Of a stretch of 64,000 bases of DNA, positions 23,887 through 35,670 are shown one piece after another. The position numbers were made by a program, and so were the translations under genes. Source of the DNA: Moringa oleifera (taxonomy: Eukaryota; Streptophyta; Magnoliopsida; Brassicales; Moringaceae); assembly GCA_021397835.1 (NCBI GenBank), contig JAJFZO010000609.1:10294001-10358000 (forward strand). Reading direction: 5' to 3'. Every line of letters starts with the position of its first letter. Positions within the stretch are counted from its first letter, which is position 1. The notes under the pieces are model-generated. The model did not search any database, was not told where the DNA came from, and worked only from the letters and a program-made list of their open reading frames with translations.

Positions 23887-26491
23887 ATGGGGAGGAGGAT
23901 ACTGAACGATGCCTTGAGGGCAATTGTCAATGCAGAGAGGAGGGGCAAAGCAACGGTGGAGCTGAAACCTATCTCGAATGTCATGTCTTCTTTCCTTAAC
24001 ATCATGAAAAATCGAGGTAAATTTTTTTTTTAATCGATTTGTTTTCCAATTTTATGGTGAGAAATATGATATGATACTCTATTTTTCTTTTTTGTTGAAC
24101 TTGAATCGCGATTATTGAGCTGGTTTTATGTTTTGTTAAATTCTGATTTGGTATTAATTTCCACGAGCTGAAGAAGTGGTATGGCTTGGCCATTATGAAG
24201 TATGGAGCTTTTTTGGTTTGGGTAGTTCAATTTCTTATCCGATTTTGAAGCCCTTTTCTTTTCTCTTACTGAGTAAACTAACGAATTCTGTCCTGCATAA
24301 AGAAATTCGTGTTGTTCCTTGTCATGTGGTTTCCCTTTTGTTTGCTCTGTTTGGAAGAGAAGAATGGTATCTATAAGGCAATTGTTCTCTTGTTTTATCT
24401 TCATATATTTGGTGTAGAATTCAATGGGATTTATCTATGAGCTTGCTTACAATCATTTAATTCTTTCTTTGTGGTGGGTCTTTGGTAGTGGAGAATGGCT
24501 TTAGTGGTCTTTTTTTAGGGATTCGTATGTTAAAAAATGAAAAATTCATTATATTGTTACACAGTATAGCAGATTTGGCAGTGACTGGTTACGTAAAAGC
24601 ATGGTTATCTGTCTAAGGTGATAAAATCACTCTTGTCCGTAAAAGGGGATAAAATCACTTAAAGAAGCGATCTAACTGCAGCTTTACTTGTGCATTATGG
24701 GTTGGAGTAACCTTGTTAAGGCTTATTGTTACTTCAATGCTGAAGAGGAAACATGCATGACCCTTATCGGAAGCATGACCTTTGCATTCCCCTTATCGGA
24801 AGCATGACCCTTGCATTCCCCTTGTCGGAAGCATGATCCTTGCATTCCCTTATCGGAAGCATGACCCTTGCATTTCCCTTGTCGGAAGCATGACCCTAAT
24901 GGAATTTGCATTAGACGCAAGTCAATGAAGAGAATATCTGATGGATTATTCTGTGATGTATTTTTAATCAAGTGGCAGGCATGAGGTTGCTGCACAGTAG
25001 ATCTACACATGCATGTGAATGCATGTATGTGTTTGTCGCTTTGGGTTAAGGATCCTTGATAGGATGAGAAACTTTTCTAGGAATGTTGGGAATAGGGGCG
25101 CTTTGTTCTTCCTTTTAATTTCTGCTTGAGGCAACTAGTTGTAAGGTACAATTGAATTTCTATTTCTGCTGTAATTACTTGACAACTAATAGACTTTGAT
25201 ATCTACAATGTTGGTATTCTGCAATGCATATGAACTTCAACAGAGTAAGTATTTGCCTCGTTGGCATCCCTGAACATCCCCTCCCCGACGGCCCAACTTG
25301 TTAAAATCCTGTAGTATCCCTCTCTTTGTCTCCGGTTGGGCCATTATGTTGTTCATGCACCATTAGGGGGACATGGAACCCCATCTCACATTCTAACCGT
25401 AACTCAGTATTTCTCTTTTGCTAGGAAGAAGGCCGACATGTATTTCTCAAAAGGAGCTAAACTTACATGATTTGTTAACTAGATACTTTCTCATGTAATT
25501 ATATATTCATTATAGTCAAGGTAAAGCATGTTATATGTTGTATACATGTGGAAGCATAAAGATAATACTGTGATTGTCAAAGCAGGAAGGCCGAGGATAA
25601 TTTATTTATGTTTCATTTATCATTAATTTTAGTCATTACCTTATCCTCAGATAGAAAATGAATCCTTAAATTCTTTTTTTCTTTTTCATTTGCTTTTTGG
25701 ACCATAGGTAATGAAGGTAATGTAGTCTGTTTATATTGCCTGTTGAAGCTCATGCTGGGCTGACTTTTCAATTTCCGTCTGGTATTTGCCTAGAGATGTT
25801 TTTCAAAGGAGTGAACGATCATCCCAAAGTTCTTGGCAAGTTTGGATCAGATCAGCATGAGCTGATTCCTGTCTTGACAAATGAGGACTTACCTTCTGTT
25901 TGTTTCAGAGTATATAAACCACTACATGTGGCTGTTTCAGTGATGCATTATATGTTCTTAGTTAGACTAGAGCTGGAAATCTAGAGTTCTGTGGTTGAAG
26001 TTTAGGGACTTGTTAGTCATTCTGTTGCTCATAATGTGTAATTACTTGGTACATTTCTCAGGGTACATTAAGAATTTTCAAGTTTATGATCCACGTAGAG
26101 TGGGGAGGATAACTGTTGAACTGCAAGGTAGGGTAAATGATTGCCGGGCTCTTACTTATAGGCAAGACATCAAGGCCAAGGAAATTGAAGGGTATAAGAT
26201 ACGTACACTTCCAACACGCCAGGTTTGTTCAAACTCTACTTTTCTTTCCTTTTTTAGGTCCTTTGCCCATCCAATCCAAAAAGGCTTGGCTAGGAAGAAG
26301 TGTCTTGTACTAGGATTGGGATATCTTGAGAACATATAGCCTACAAGTTGAGTGTGTTCTCTTAATCTTTTTTCTGATTTCCTTTCATGTAGTGGGGTTA
26401 CATTGTAATTACTACTCCAGATGGTATTTTAGATCATGAAGAGGCGATCCAGCGGAATGTGGGTGGTCAGGTTCTTGGCTACTTCCATTAG
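23887..26491 (+). CDS. RPS15A: Ribosomal protein S15a (uS8), RPS15a-5-like
   Basis: This is a small-subunit ribosomal protein that binds 18S rRNA. Exons 23887-24016, 26062-26222 and 26393-26491 join to 129 residues, the usual plant length. It begins [20 protein letters not shown] rather than the MVRVSVLNDALKSM of the common cytosolic isoforms. It contains [19 protein letters not shown] and ends GGQVLGYFH. The divergent N-terminus matches the RPS15a-2/-5 subtype, which others have linked to mitochondria; that link is from memory. Arabidopsis counterparts I recall are At4g29430 and At2g19720. Intron 1 is long (2045 bp) and holds a 29-bp minisatellite. Confidence 0.95.
24762..24896 (+). repeat. 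Minisatellite, five copies of a 29-bp unit
   Basis: Units start at 24762, 24791, 24820, 24848 and 24877, so the period is 29, 29, 28 and 29 bp. Each begins CCTTRTCGGAAGCATGA, followed by CCTTTGCATTC or a close variant. It lies inside intron 1 of the RPS15a gene. There are no unique spacers, so it is a plain tandem array. Confidence 0.93.
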
Positions 26492-27672
26492 ATGTCAATG
26501 TTATCTATTTGAACAGTCCTGGATGCAAGAAGACATGCAGAATATCTTATTTCTTGGCCCGTCTTCCTGTTCTGACTGGATCGCACCTCAACCTAGAATG
26601 AGATGGGTGATAGAGAGCTTTGTTTTATGGAGAACATAGCTTTGTTTTATGTTTTCATAAATTTTCATGTCTTCAGTGATTGCACTGTTATAAAACAAGC
26701 TTCTATGATAGATATAAATTGCCGGAAGGTGTTCTAAATTGAATGTGGTAACATATGACTAAGGCCTACCTTAAATGGGAAATGGCTAATTGTGACATCT
26801 TTTCCTTGTTTTTCCTTGACTCTGGAGATTACAATGAATACCTGCAGAATCATTTGTCATTTTAATAATATGCTTATTGATTCATTGGTATAATATACCT
26901 CCCCCCAACTGAAAGAAAGAGAGCACTGGGAATAATGTATTGGTGTCATCTAGCCCCTTCCAGAACGGAGGCCTTATTTGAAATTATTGCAGTTGCTGCT
27001 GCATGCTGCAGTCGTCAACTGTAGCACCCTTTCTTTCCTCGTGCAGTTATGCTTGTACACAAGAATGAAAGCAATTAATGACACAAGAAGGCCAAAACAA
27101 GTTGAAATAGCACTAAAAATGTCTATAGGACTCCCATACTCAAACTGACCAGTAGTGCACTGAAAAACCTCCACAAGTTGAATCCTGTGACCGTGCAACA
27201 TAGACATTCCTTGCATCCTAACTCCACCTGCAACACTTTTGTACGGATGAAACGTAGTGGTCTCCTAGTCATGGTGTTCAACAGATTGTGAGAAAATCTA
27301 GCTTCGCCAGATCTTGACCACCTTAGAGAAACCGAAGACAGCAACTCCACATCCATGGTATTGAATGAAGACTATCCAATAGAAAAGTAAATCGGGTTTT
27401 GACAATCATATATATCAGGTGTAATAACTTATTCCATAACTCTATTTTCTGATCTCACTCTGAGCTGTCTTACAATATCACTGAAATGCGTGAACAAACA
27501 TGACATCTATAAACATGAATCATGTCTTGAGTACATTGCCAGACAAACTATTACAAATCCCTAAGAAAATCAGAGTTCATTTAAAGGTTGTGTAATATGC
27601 ACTTTGAACAGGATAATGACCAACCATAAATTCAATAACTTATCTATACTAATATCATTAAAATACCTATAC
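26492..27672. other. Convergent spacer between RPS15a and the IST1-like gene
   Basis: This should hold both 3' UTRs. On the minus strand, 26974-27356 has two overlapping open frames of 77 and 80 codons, one with a hydrophobic stretch (STCFGLLVSLIAFILVY). Neither has a recognisable domain or a clear partner exon, so I do not call a gene. The rest shows nothing. Confidence 0.5.
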
Positions 27673-30600
27673 TCACTGATGCTTTGAACGGAGAGAGTGC
27701 AAATGCGCAGTTAACATATCATAATCAGGAAGCTTTGGGTGAACATGGCTAGCTTTCTCCATAGATGGAATCCCCTTGCTCGAAGCACTTTCATTTCTAC
27801 TGGATGTGGCTGAATTTGAAAGAAAATTGGATGACTGTTCCTTTGCTTTCAAAGAATTAGATGGTAGTTCCTTTGCTGATGACTTCAAACTTCCATCTTG
27901 TGAGGACCTCCAGGACTCCGAAATTGACTTGGAAGCCGCTTGATCAGCCAATCTGGATTGCTCAGAACTTTCCCAATGATCAAAGCTCTTGTTCTGAGAC
28001 TGAGCCTTTAGTCTAGTTTCTGTAGCATACGAACTTCTAGATGAGGAATCCCTCTCTGCACCATAGTCTGGCGTTAAAGAAGGCTCTGATGGAACAGTGG
28101 CCTTCAAATAAGAACTGCTCCCAGAGTTTCTATGAATGACTTTTGTTCTTCGAGAAAATCCAGCATTTTGACCAGCATTGACAGTTGAGGTCTTTTTAGG
28201 AAATTCCTCCTCAGACTCACTATCAGATGAATGAAAGTATGGAACTGGGACCTTGGAGCTTGATTTCTTACTTTCTTCAATGTACATTTTTCTATTATAT
28301 CGTTCATCCTCTGAGAAGTCATCAGTAGAAGCAACATATTGAACTGGGGTTCTGGTGTTTGGAGTTTTATTTGATTCTGCACTCGCTTTATCAGTGTATA
28401 TCCCTTGATCATGAGTTCCATAAGTAAGTGAAGGCTTAATAGTTGGGGAATATGATTGTTCAATCTTGGTATAAGCATCCTCAGCTTCCTGTTTAAATGA
28501 TGAAGCATTGCCTGATGAACTCTTTGTATACAGCGGAGGCCTGTAACCCTTATTCCTAAGGCCACCAGTCAAAATTCCTAGGTTCAACTCCTTACCACTT
28601 CCCAAACTAGATTCTTTTATTTCTTTAGAATCTTTCAGAGTTTCGTCTGACATTATGGTGAAAGCATTGTCCTTAGTTTCCTGGATTTCTGAAAACCTTG
28701 AAGGTCTATGAGATTGTTCCTGCTTTTCCTCATACACTGAACCATTTAATGAATTGCGATCGATATCGTCCAAATCCAATTTGGACTTTGAAAATCTAGT
28801 AGACAAGTGACTGGAGTCCACTTCACCATAACCAAACCTCCCAGCAGATCCAGTAGTAAGTTCTATTCCTTCAGTTCTATCAGGATGTACTTCCACAGTT
28901 CTAGAATCTTCTAAAGATGGCTGTAGTAAAGGCTTGCTACATCCAACATTTCCCTTTTCTGCAAATGATGATTCTCTGGACCATTGACCCTTAACCTCGC
29001 TCATCTTAGAAGTTCGGGATATACCATGATCACTGCTCCCAGCAATTTCAGACTTCTCAAGCTCTTCTTCACTTTCTGAACTTGAGCCATTAGACTGGTC
29101 AAAAGCCACGGGCAACAAGTCATCTCCTCGTGAAGGGACTATGGAACTTGTTGAATCATCAGAAAACACAGAAGAGGGGTTTTGGTCCTTGAAAATACCC
29201 GGTTGTGATCTAGATTTTACTTGTGACATCTTCGGATTGTCCCTGTAGCTCCAGGCATTCAATCCTGTAAACTGACGCGTAGGTGACTTTCTACCTGGTG
29301 ACGAAAGATCAAAACCATATTCCTGTTCCTTTTGCTCAGTCCCCGAATCAAATTTAAGTTCACCATCATCTGAATCAGAATCATCGAAAACCACCTCATC
29401 ATGGTCATAAGATTCTGCTTCTTTAGTGCTTCTCTGAAGATTTTCCATATCACTTGCAGAAAAAGGGTTCTCACCAAAATCACTCTCTAACCTCTGAGGT
29501 TTAAAATCTGAAACAATATCATCATTAAAAGTGCTGGAACCAGAATGTGAAGAAACTCGGCTTGATTGTTTCCTGATTCTCCCTTCTTCTAGATAGTCAG
29601 TGTCCTTCCTTTGTAGCGCTGCAACAGATTCACTAGACTGTGTCTGTATACCACCAACTTCACAAAAAATATCACTCTGCCTACCATTTGAAGATTCAGA
29701 TGAGTGCTTGCGAGAATATCTGCCTGCCATTTGCGGATTATTAACCAGGGGCTCATCATTGGTAGATTCGAAGGAAGCTGACTGGTGAGACTTATCTTTG
29801 TTCTCAACACCATCCCTATCTGGTTTTGCAGCCTCACCAGCCAGGTTATCATGCCTGCTGTTGTCAATTTCTTCATACTGCATTCTAGAATTTCTTCCAA
29901 GGGGATTATTAATCGAATCTCTGGCTACATGTTCACTTTGCAATGTCAAGCCACCATATTTCTGCGGATCTTCGTCTCTGAAACCATAAGGAGAAGAAAT
30001 CCGTGATTCTGTTGAGTATTGTCTGATTATCTTTTCTTGGCTTGATAGTTCAGCAGCTGCTCTTGCAGCCATACTTGCTCGTTCTGCAGATTCAGCAGCT
30101 GCCTGTGCTGCAGCAGTAGCATCCTTAAATGCCATGTTCCAATTTTGTCTACCCGAAGAAGAAACCCTCAAATCACCAGGATATGAATGCTTAAATTCCA
30201 GTCCTTCAGTAACCAATGTATCTATTAATAACAGACAAAAAAGGACTTTTTAAAAGAAACCTTCAAAGGGGCATGAGTTAAAAAGTCTAAATGAACAATC
30301 AACATACCAGAAGGCCTCACATCTGGATGATAAGCACCAGATGACGTGGCGTTGTTGACACTCATATCAGAAGAAGCAAAGCTCGGGGAATGAATTCCAA
30401 TATGTGAATTAAAGTTCACAGGCACATCATGGCTTCCATATGATTGAGGAGGAACATGGATATGGGAGGGAACTTGGGCATTTGGAGATCCCTTGTCTCG
30501 TGCATTAGGAGGATCTGCGTGCATTATATTCACCTTCTCAAACGTATTTGGCCCGTTCTGCTCCAACAACATAATGTGGAAAGGAGAGTGAGCAAATCAT

Positions 30601-33067
30601 TAAAAGAGAGAGATGCAAGCAACTACTAGTTCACATTGTTACTCAATGTTTGATATACTCTGTCCCTGAGTAATACAAAACAGTAGATGAGAACTACTTT
30701 GTACTAGTCATTTTACCAGCAAGTCTTCAGGAGGGTTTAAATCTTTTTCTCCAAAAGATTTTGGTTCCCATTTGATATTATGTTCCTCAGCGATTGCACT
30801 TAGAATTTTGATTTTGGTAGGACCATCTGGTGCTACGGCAGATAATTTCTCGATCAGCTGGAAAAAAAAATAACAATGAAAAATGATGACCTGATAACCT
30901 TTGATAGATACATTTCTCTAAATTCTGCAACTGCCTCAAATTTAATTTCCATACTTTGATTAGCAACAAATAATGCATGCAATATCAACTTACCAAGCGA
31001 CTGACGCCACAATCAGGACGCACTTCAAGAGCCGAAGAGGTAAATTCTTTTCCATATTTTGCAGTAAAATGCTTTCGCGCATCCATTAGTTCTGGTACAT
31101 CAGCACATCTCACTGATGCAAATATTACACTTGCAATTGCTTCCTTCAAATCAATGGGACATCTCCTGGAGTATTAAGAGACAGGTCAATAAGACACAAG
31201 GATCTCGTGACAACAACATTTTACAGAAAGAACTTAACAAAATTATCCTCCCAATAAATTACGAAAGGATAGGAAGTTTTCTGATGTACCTCTCCTCTCT
31301 GCCCAACAATGCCCCCTCCCGGAAAAAGAGAGAGAGAGAGGAAGAGAGAAGAAATTATTTATGTTAGAGAATAAATAATGTCATTATGTAAGTTTTGATT
31401 TATTTGTCGGCTTTGTAATCAGTTTGCACCCAATATGAAGATTCCACAATAAATGGAAGCAGTCCAGCAGCCTTTAAATCAGCAGGTGTAAAAATTGATG
31501 TAGATAGTATCATTAGCCTAAAGTCACAATGTTAAGCTGCATTATCAAATTAGGACCTTTCAGTTGTATCTGACATGTATGCAAGTGAACCATAATGCTA
31601 TAAGCACTTGTGGCTCTCAAACTAGCAAAATCTGGCAAATTCTCCACGTGACCTAATTTCAAGAGTAACACAGGAAGGAAAGGGAGAGAAAAATACCACA
31701 AAACAAATTCCCTTGAATTATTGAATAAAAAAAGATTTTACGTACTTTTGCGACTCAATAATAGACAAGCGCGCCACAATAAGTTCGCAATATATATCAA
31801 TGAGATCATATGCAGCCATTGTCTTCTCTTCCCGTACCACGTGTTCAACCTGAGATACAAAATAAATTTTTCAAAGGAAAAAAAGAAGAAAAGGATGACG
31901 GATTAAAGCATCTCGGAAAAGAACAAATCAAAAAGATACATTCTACATTCCATTTGGGTGTTAGTACATACAAGGAAAGAGGAAAAATAATATGATAGAT
32001 CATAGATGCTTTAAAATTAGCCCAATTTCTCAAGCACCCCAACCCTTTCACAGTCTCTTGTAACTGTTGAAAGATTCTTAACTTCAACTATGAAGTTTCC
32101 TCTCTATATTTACCAACATCAGAAACAAGAGTCTTCTATTTTCAAGATTTAAATGGAGAGTTAACTACAGGTCTACAACCATGAATCTTTATTTAGTACT
32201 CTTTGGACAGACAACAAGAATACTCTACTTAATAGTTGACCTCACAAGCTAGAAACAGAATGGCACTTTACAAATTTAATAAATTAACAAGAGCAAAGAA
32301 CAAGGGACAAGACTGTGGGAAAACTACCCAATGACTCTAGATGCAAGATCATATCCATAACCAATAATCTGACTTTTCCTCTGAAATTTTGCCCTGACTC
32401 TACATGCTCCGAAAATGCCAGAGCCACATTTGAGATCCTAGCTCACCTTTAGAAACTGAATGAAATCAAACCCTAAGAACAGATAATCCTACATCTTTGA
32501 AAAACCTCTATCTGAGTCTCGATCATTTAATGCCAGAAGGGATACCACAATTGCAAATTAATATTTCCAATCATAACACCTCAACAAATGAGCAACTCCA
32601 TAAAACCCAAAGTACGTACCCGAATTCTGGCGGTCCGGTCCTGCCCAGCCTCAAGCAATTGTGCCAATTCCCTCTTCAACTGCTTTATGTGTGCTTCCCT
32701 CTTATTCTTCAACAACTTTAAGCGGGACACCGCCATCTTCAAAGCTGTTTTGCTGCATTAAATTAAAAACATAACTCAGAAGTCAGCCGAAATTTTAACT
32801 CCCAAATATCATCAATGAAACAGTAAAACCCCATCTCCTGATCGCTCTGATTAAAAAGCCACCATAAATCCAAACAAGAACCCAAAAGAAAATGGCAATA
32901 TCCCTCTAGTTTGTTGCCGAGGACACTCAATAAAAACCTTTTTCACCACACAAATTCCAAACCTGCTCTCCTTTTCCTATGATCTATCAGAAACCCAGAG
33001 AATTGTAAAACAAGAAAAAATAATGGACAGCTAACCATTTCGCAGGCTTGAAGCTCCTATGAAGCAT
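27673..33067 (-). CDS. IST1-like regulator of Vps4/ESCRT-III (ISTL)
   Basis: IST1-domain proteins bind ESCRT-III subunits and the ATPase Vps4/SKD1 at endosomes, controlling multivesicular-body formation. Exons: 33036-33067, 32620-32752, 31746-31849, 30994-31165, 30717-30857, 30308-30557 and 27673-30221. They join to 1126 residues. The IST1 helical domain occupies about residues 10-175: KTALKMAVSRLKLLKNKR, then MAAYDLIDIYCELIVARL, CPIDLKEAIASVIFA and VRPDCGVSRL. The last exon (850 codons) is a long, low-complexity tail rich in Ser, Glu, Asp and Lys. It contains an Ala-rich stretch (AAAQAAAESAERASMAARAA) and several SDDSD/SEEE clusters, probably disordered and phosphorylated. This long tail matches the large plant ISTL form I recall at At4g29440. 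IST1 function is established for the family; the tail's role is unknown. Confidence 0.94.
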
Positions 33068-35670
33068 AGCTCTTCAAAAATTGACAGCAAAGAGCTCTGT
33101 CCCCTTGCTCCCCGGAGATTCGGATCGAATTTCAGTTCATTAACGGAATAAGAGTTTTCTTCTAAGGAGACAGTAATGTAATTTGGATCTATAAAATGGA
33201 ATTTCCAGTACTCTTACAGGCGAAGCAACTTTCTCAGAATTGAAGTTGAGAATATGAATCCAGTGACTTTCCGGGAAATGGAATTTCTTTAACTTGATTT
33301 CTTCTCCGGTCTAATGGAGACATATCCAACTTATACTCGTAATTTCCGCAAAATAATCAAATATGACTTATACATATAAGTAATTAAATATCATTGGATA
33401 TGAGAAGCATCATGGAAACTTAATCATGAGACTGACTTTTCGTCATGTGATGAAATACCCTTTTTGGGTCTCTGCTAGTATGACTTTGTTTCTCCACCTG
33501 TTGGGTATTAAGGAAAAAAAAAAAAAAAAAGGAACACGGAAAGCAAACATATACAATGAACCAAATGGCAATGTAGTTGTATGAAAATCACACCGTGTCG
33601 TGTAGTATTGATGGTTTAATGAAGTTAAGTGAATAATGTTTTGCATAATTTTGATATAATATTTTTGTCATCAATTTTTATTCAATCACTCTCTACTACT
33701 AATTTTGAACACCAAATAGTTTTATGATTAATTAGTGTAAAAAAATTATCATAAATTTGATTTTAATAATTTTTTATTGATTTTATCTTTACATATTATA
33801 TTAATGAAGCTTTTTGCCAGGCCAATAATTTTCATTTTCAGGTTTTAACAAGTTGAGGAAATAATCGAAATGCATAAAAAGATAAGAATTAATTTCATTT
33901 ATATTTAAAAATAAAGATTTCATTTTTAAAACCTGCTAAAGTGGTTTAAATGGCCTCACCACTACTGATTTTGTTTTTGTCATTAAATTCAAGATTTTAA
34001 AATTATTTGTTGAGCTCCAATTTATTGCGGTAGAAAAAAATAAAGAATTTGATGAATACAATAATAATAAAAGAAGGAAAAAAAATTGTTAATAAGCCTT
34101 TGAAATTGTTATAATTATAATTATGTTATAACCATAATATTTGTTTTTTAATATTTGTTTTTTAAATGTTTTAGTATTATGCATAGGATGATGTTTGATA
34201 TTATGATTCATGATAATACATATATTGCCTGCATTAGAGTTATTTTTATTGATGATGTATATGTTATATTAAAATATATTTATAAATAAGTGAATATTGA
34301 TTAACAAAATAATGTATGAAAAATAAAATGTTATGTTGTAATGTGCTGATTTATTAGCAGGGACATTGAAAAGGCAGTAAAGGAAATAAGCCCATAAATT
34401 TGTTAAGGAGGAATTGGCAGGAGGATCTTATAGTCGCCATCAAACCCGATGGAGAAAGTAGCCAGCTAAGAGGCTGTCCAGTGAGTCTGCACCAATAAAT
34501 ATATAGGCCCTTTGCTGTCCTGTGAGTCCACACCAATAAAGACATGCCTAGTTGTCCTGAGCAAGTGGCGGGATAATCAACCACTAATAAAATAGTGAAA
34601 CATGAAAGCCACCAATCTGAAAAAGATGACTACCATATGTGACACCACAAGAAGGAAAGCAAGAAGACTATTTTTATTCATAGGAGTCAAGAAGATTTAT
34701 TTCACAAATCAGTTAACAAAAAAATCATGGTTAAGTTCCATAAGAAATAAGTCAAAAGATTATCCTCATCTTGTCACTCTTTGGTTCTCTTTCCCTGGCA
34801 GCTGTTCTTACTTCTGGTACCTGACAAACTCCACCTACTAGAATACTCAGAGAAAAGTGAGTCATGGTTTAAATGATTAGACACGCAACTTTCATGCAAG
34901 TTTATTATTAGTACAGATATGAAGATTAAGATGTTGGGTTTGAACATAATATGCAGTAACCATGGGTTAGCCAGAATAACAGCATGGCATCGTAAAAGGT
35001 ATCAAATTTTTTGGATTTCAAAATGCATCCTGTAGTAACCATCTACTTAGTTTTCATCAGGAGTTTGCAATGAGTTTGGCCATGACCATAACAATCATTT
35101 CTAAATTCTACATACAATATATGACAAACAAACACTGCTCAGAAAGCATTTTGCCAAGACAAAAGTGATTATTCTGCTAAACAACAGAAAAAATATGGCA
35201 ATCATCATAGACATTGGATAAAGATATTGGACATTGTTTTATTATTGGATTCAATTCTCCATTTCAAACAAAATCCCTACCTACACTGACAGGAAGTAAC
35301 TTCACATCCATTTCAGTTATCTCACAGATCCCTTGAACACTAATTAATGCTCAATCCCACATCAATGACACAGCTAATATCCTCATTAGGGAGCTGTTGC
35401 CTCCCTCTTCTCTATTATCTTAAAATCAGACACCCAAGAGCTAACTCATGGTAACAGCAAAGTATCAAATACAAACTTGTAAAGCATGAGCACAAGAAAA
35501 TTTCAAGTTTTTATACCTCCAAGTGAAAAGTTCACTGCAATAATTAAATTCCGTAAAATAATACAGAACTAGGGACAATTGTTGCACCTACATGGGATCT
35601 TTGAACACTCATTGTTAAAGAGTGAAAGAATGAAGGATTCCACTCCACCACAAATTTACAAATGTGCAGG
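33068..35670. other. Spacer between the IST1-like gene and the PLA2 gene
   Basis: The first 150 bp are the 5' UTR and promoter of the IST1-like gene. From 33650 to 34340 the sequence is strongly A+T-rich with no gene. At 34475-34545 a roughly 45-bp unit is present twice (GTCCWGTGAGTCYRCACCAATAAA in each copy), suggesting a decayed repeat. The stretch up to 35670 probably includes the PLA2 3' UTR. Confidence 0.45.

Noticed and set aside
24762..24896. Regularly spaced repeats resembling a CRISPR array
   Set aside because: The units are contiguous with no unique spacers, and the context is a plant intron. It is a minisatellite.
25736..25984. 82-codon frame in RPS15a intron 1
   Set aside because: No domain, no splice connection to the RPS15a exons; ordinary intron sequence.
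28104..28565. 153-codon minus-strand frame inside the IST1-like gene
   Set aside because: It is a shadow frame of the 2549-bp last exon; the main frame has the continuous IST1-like product.
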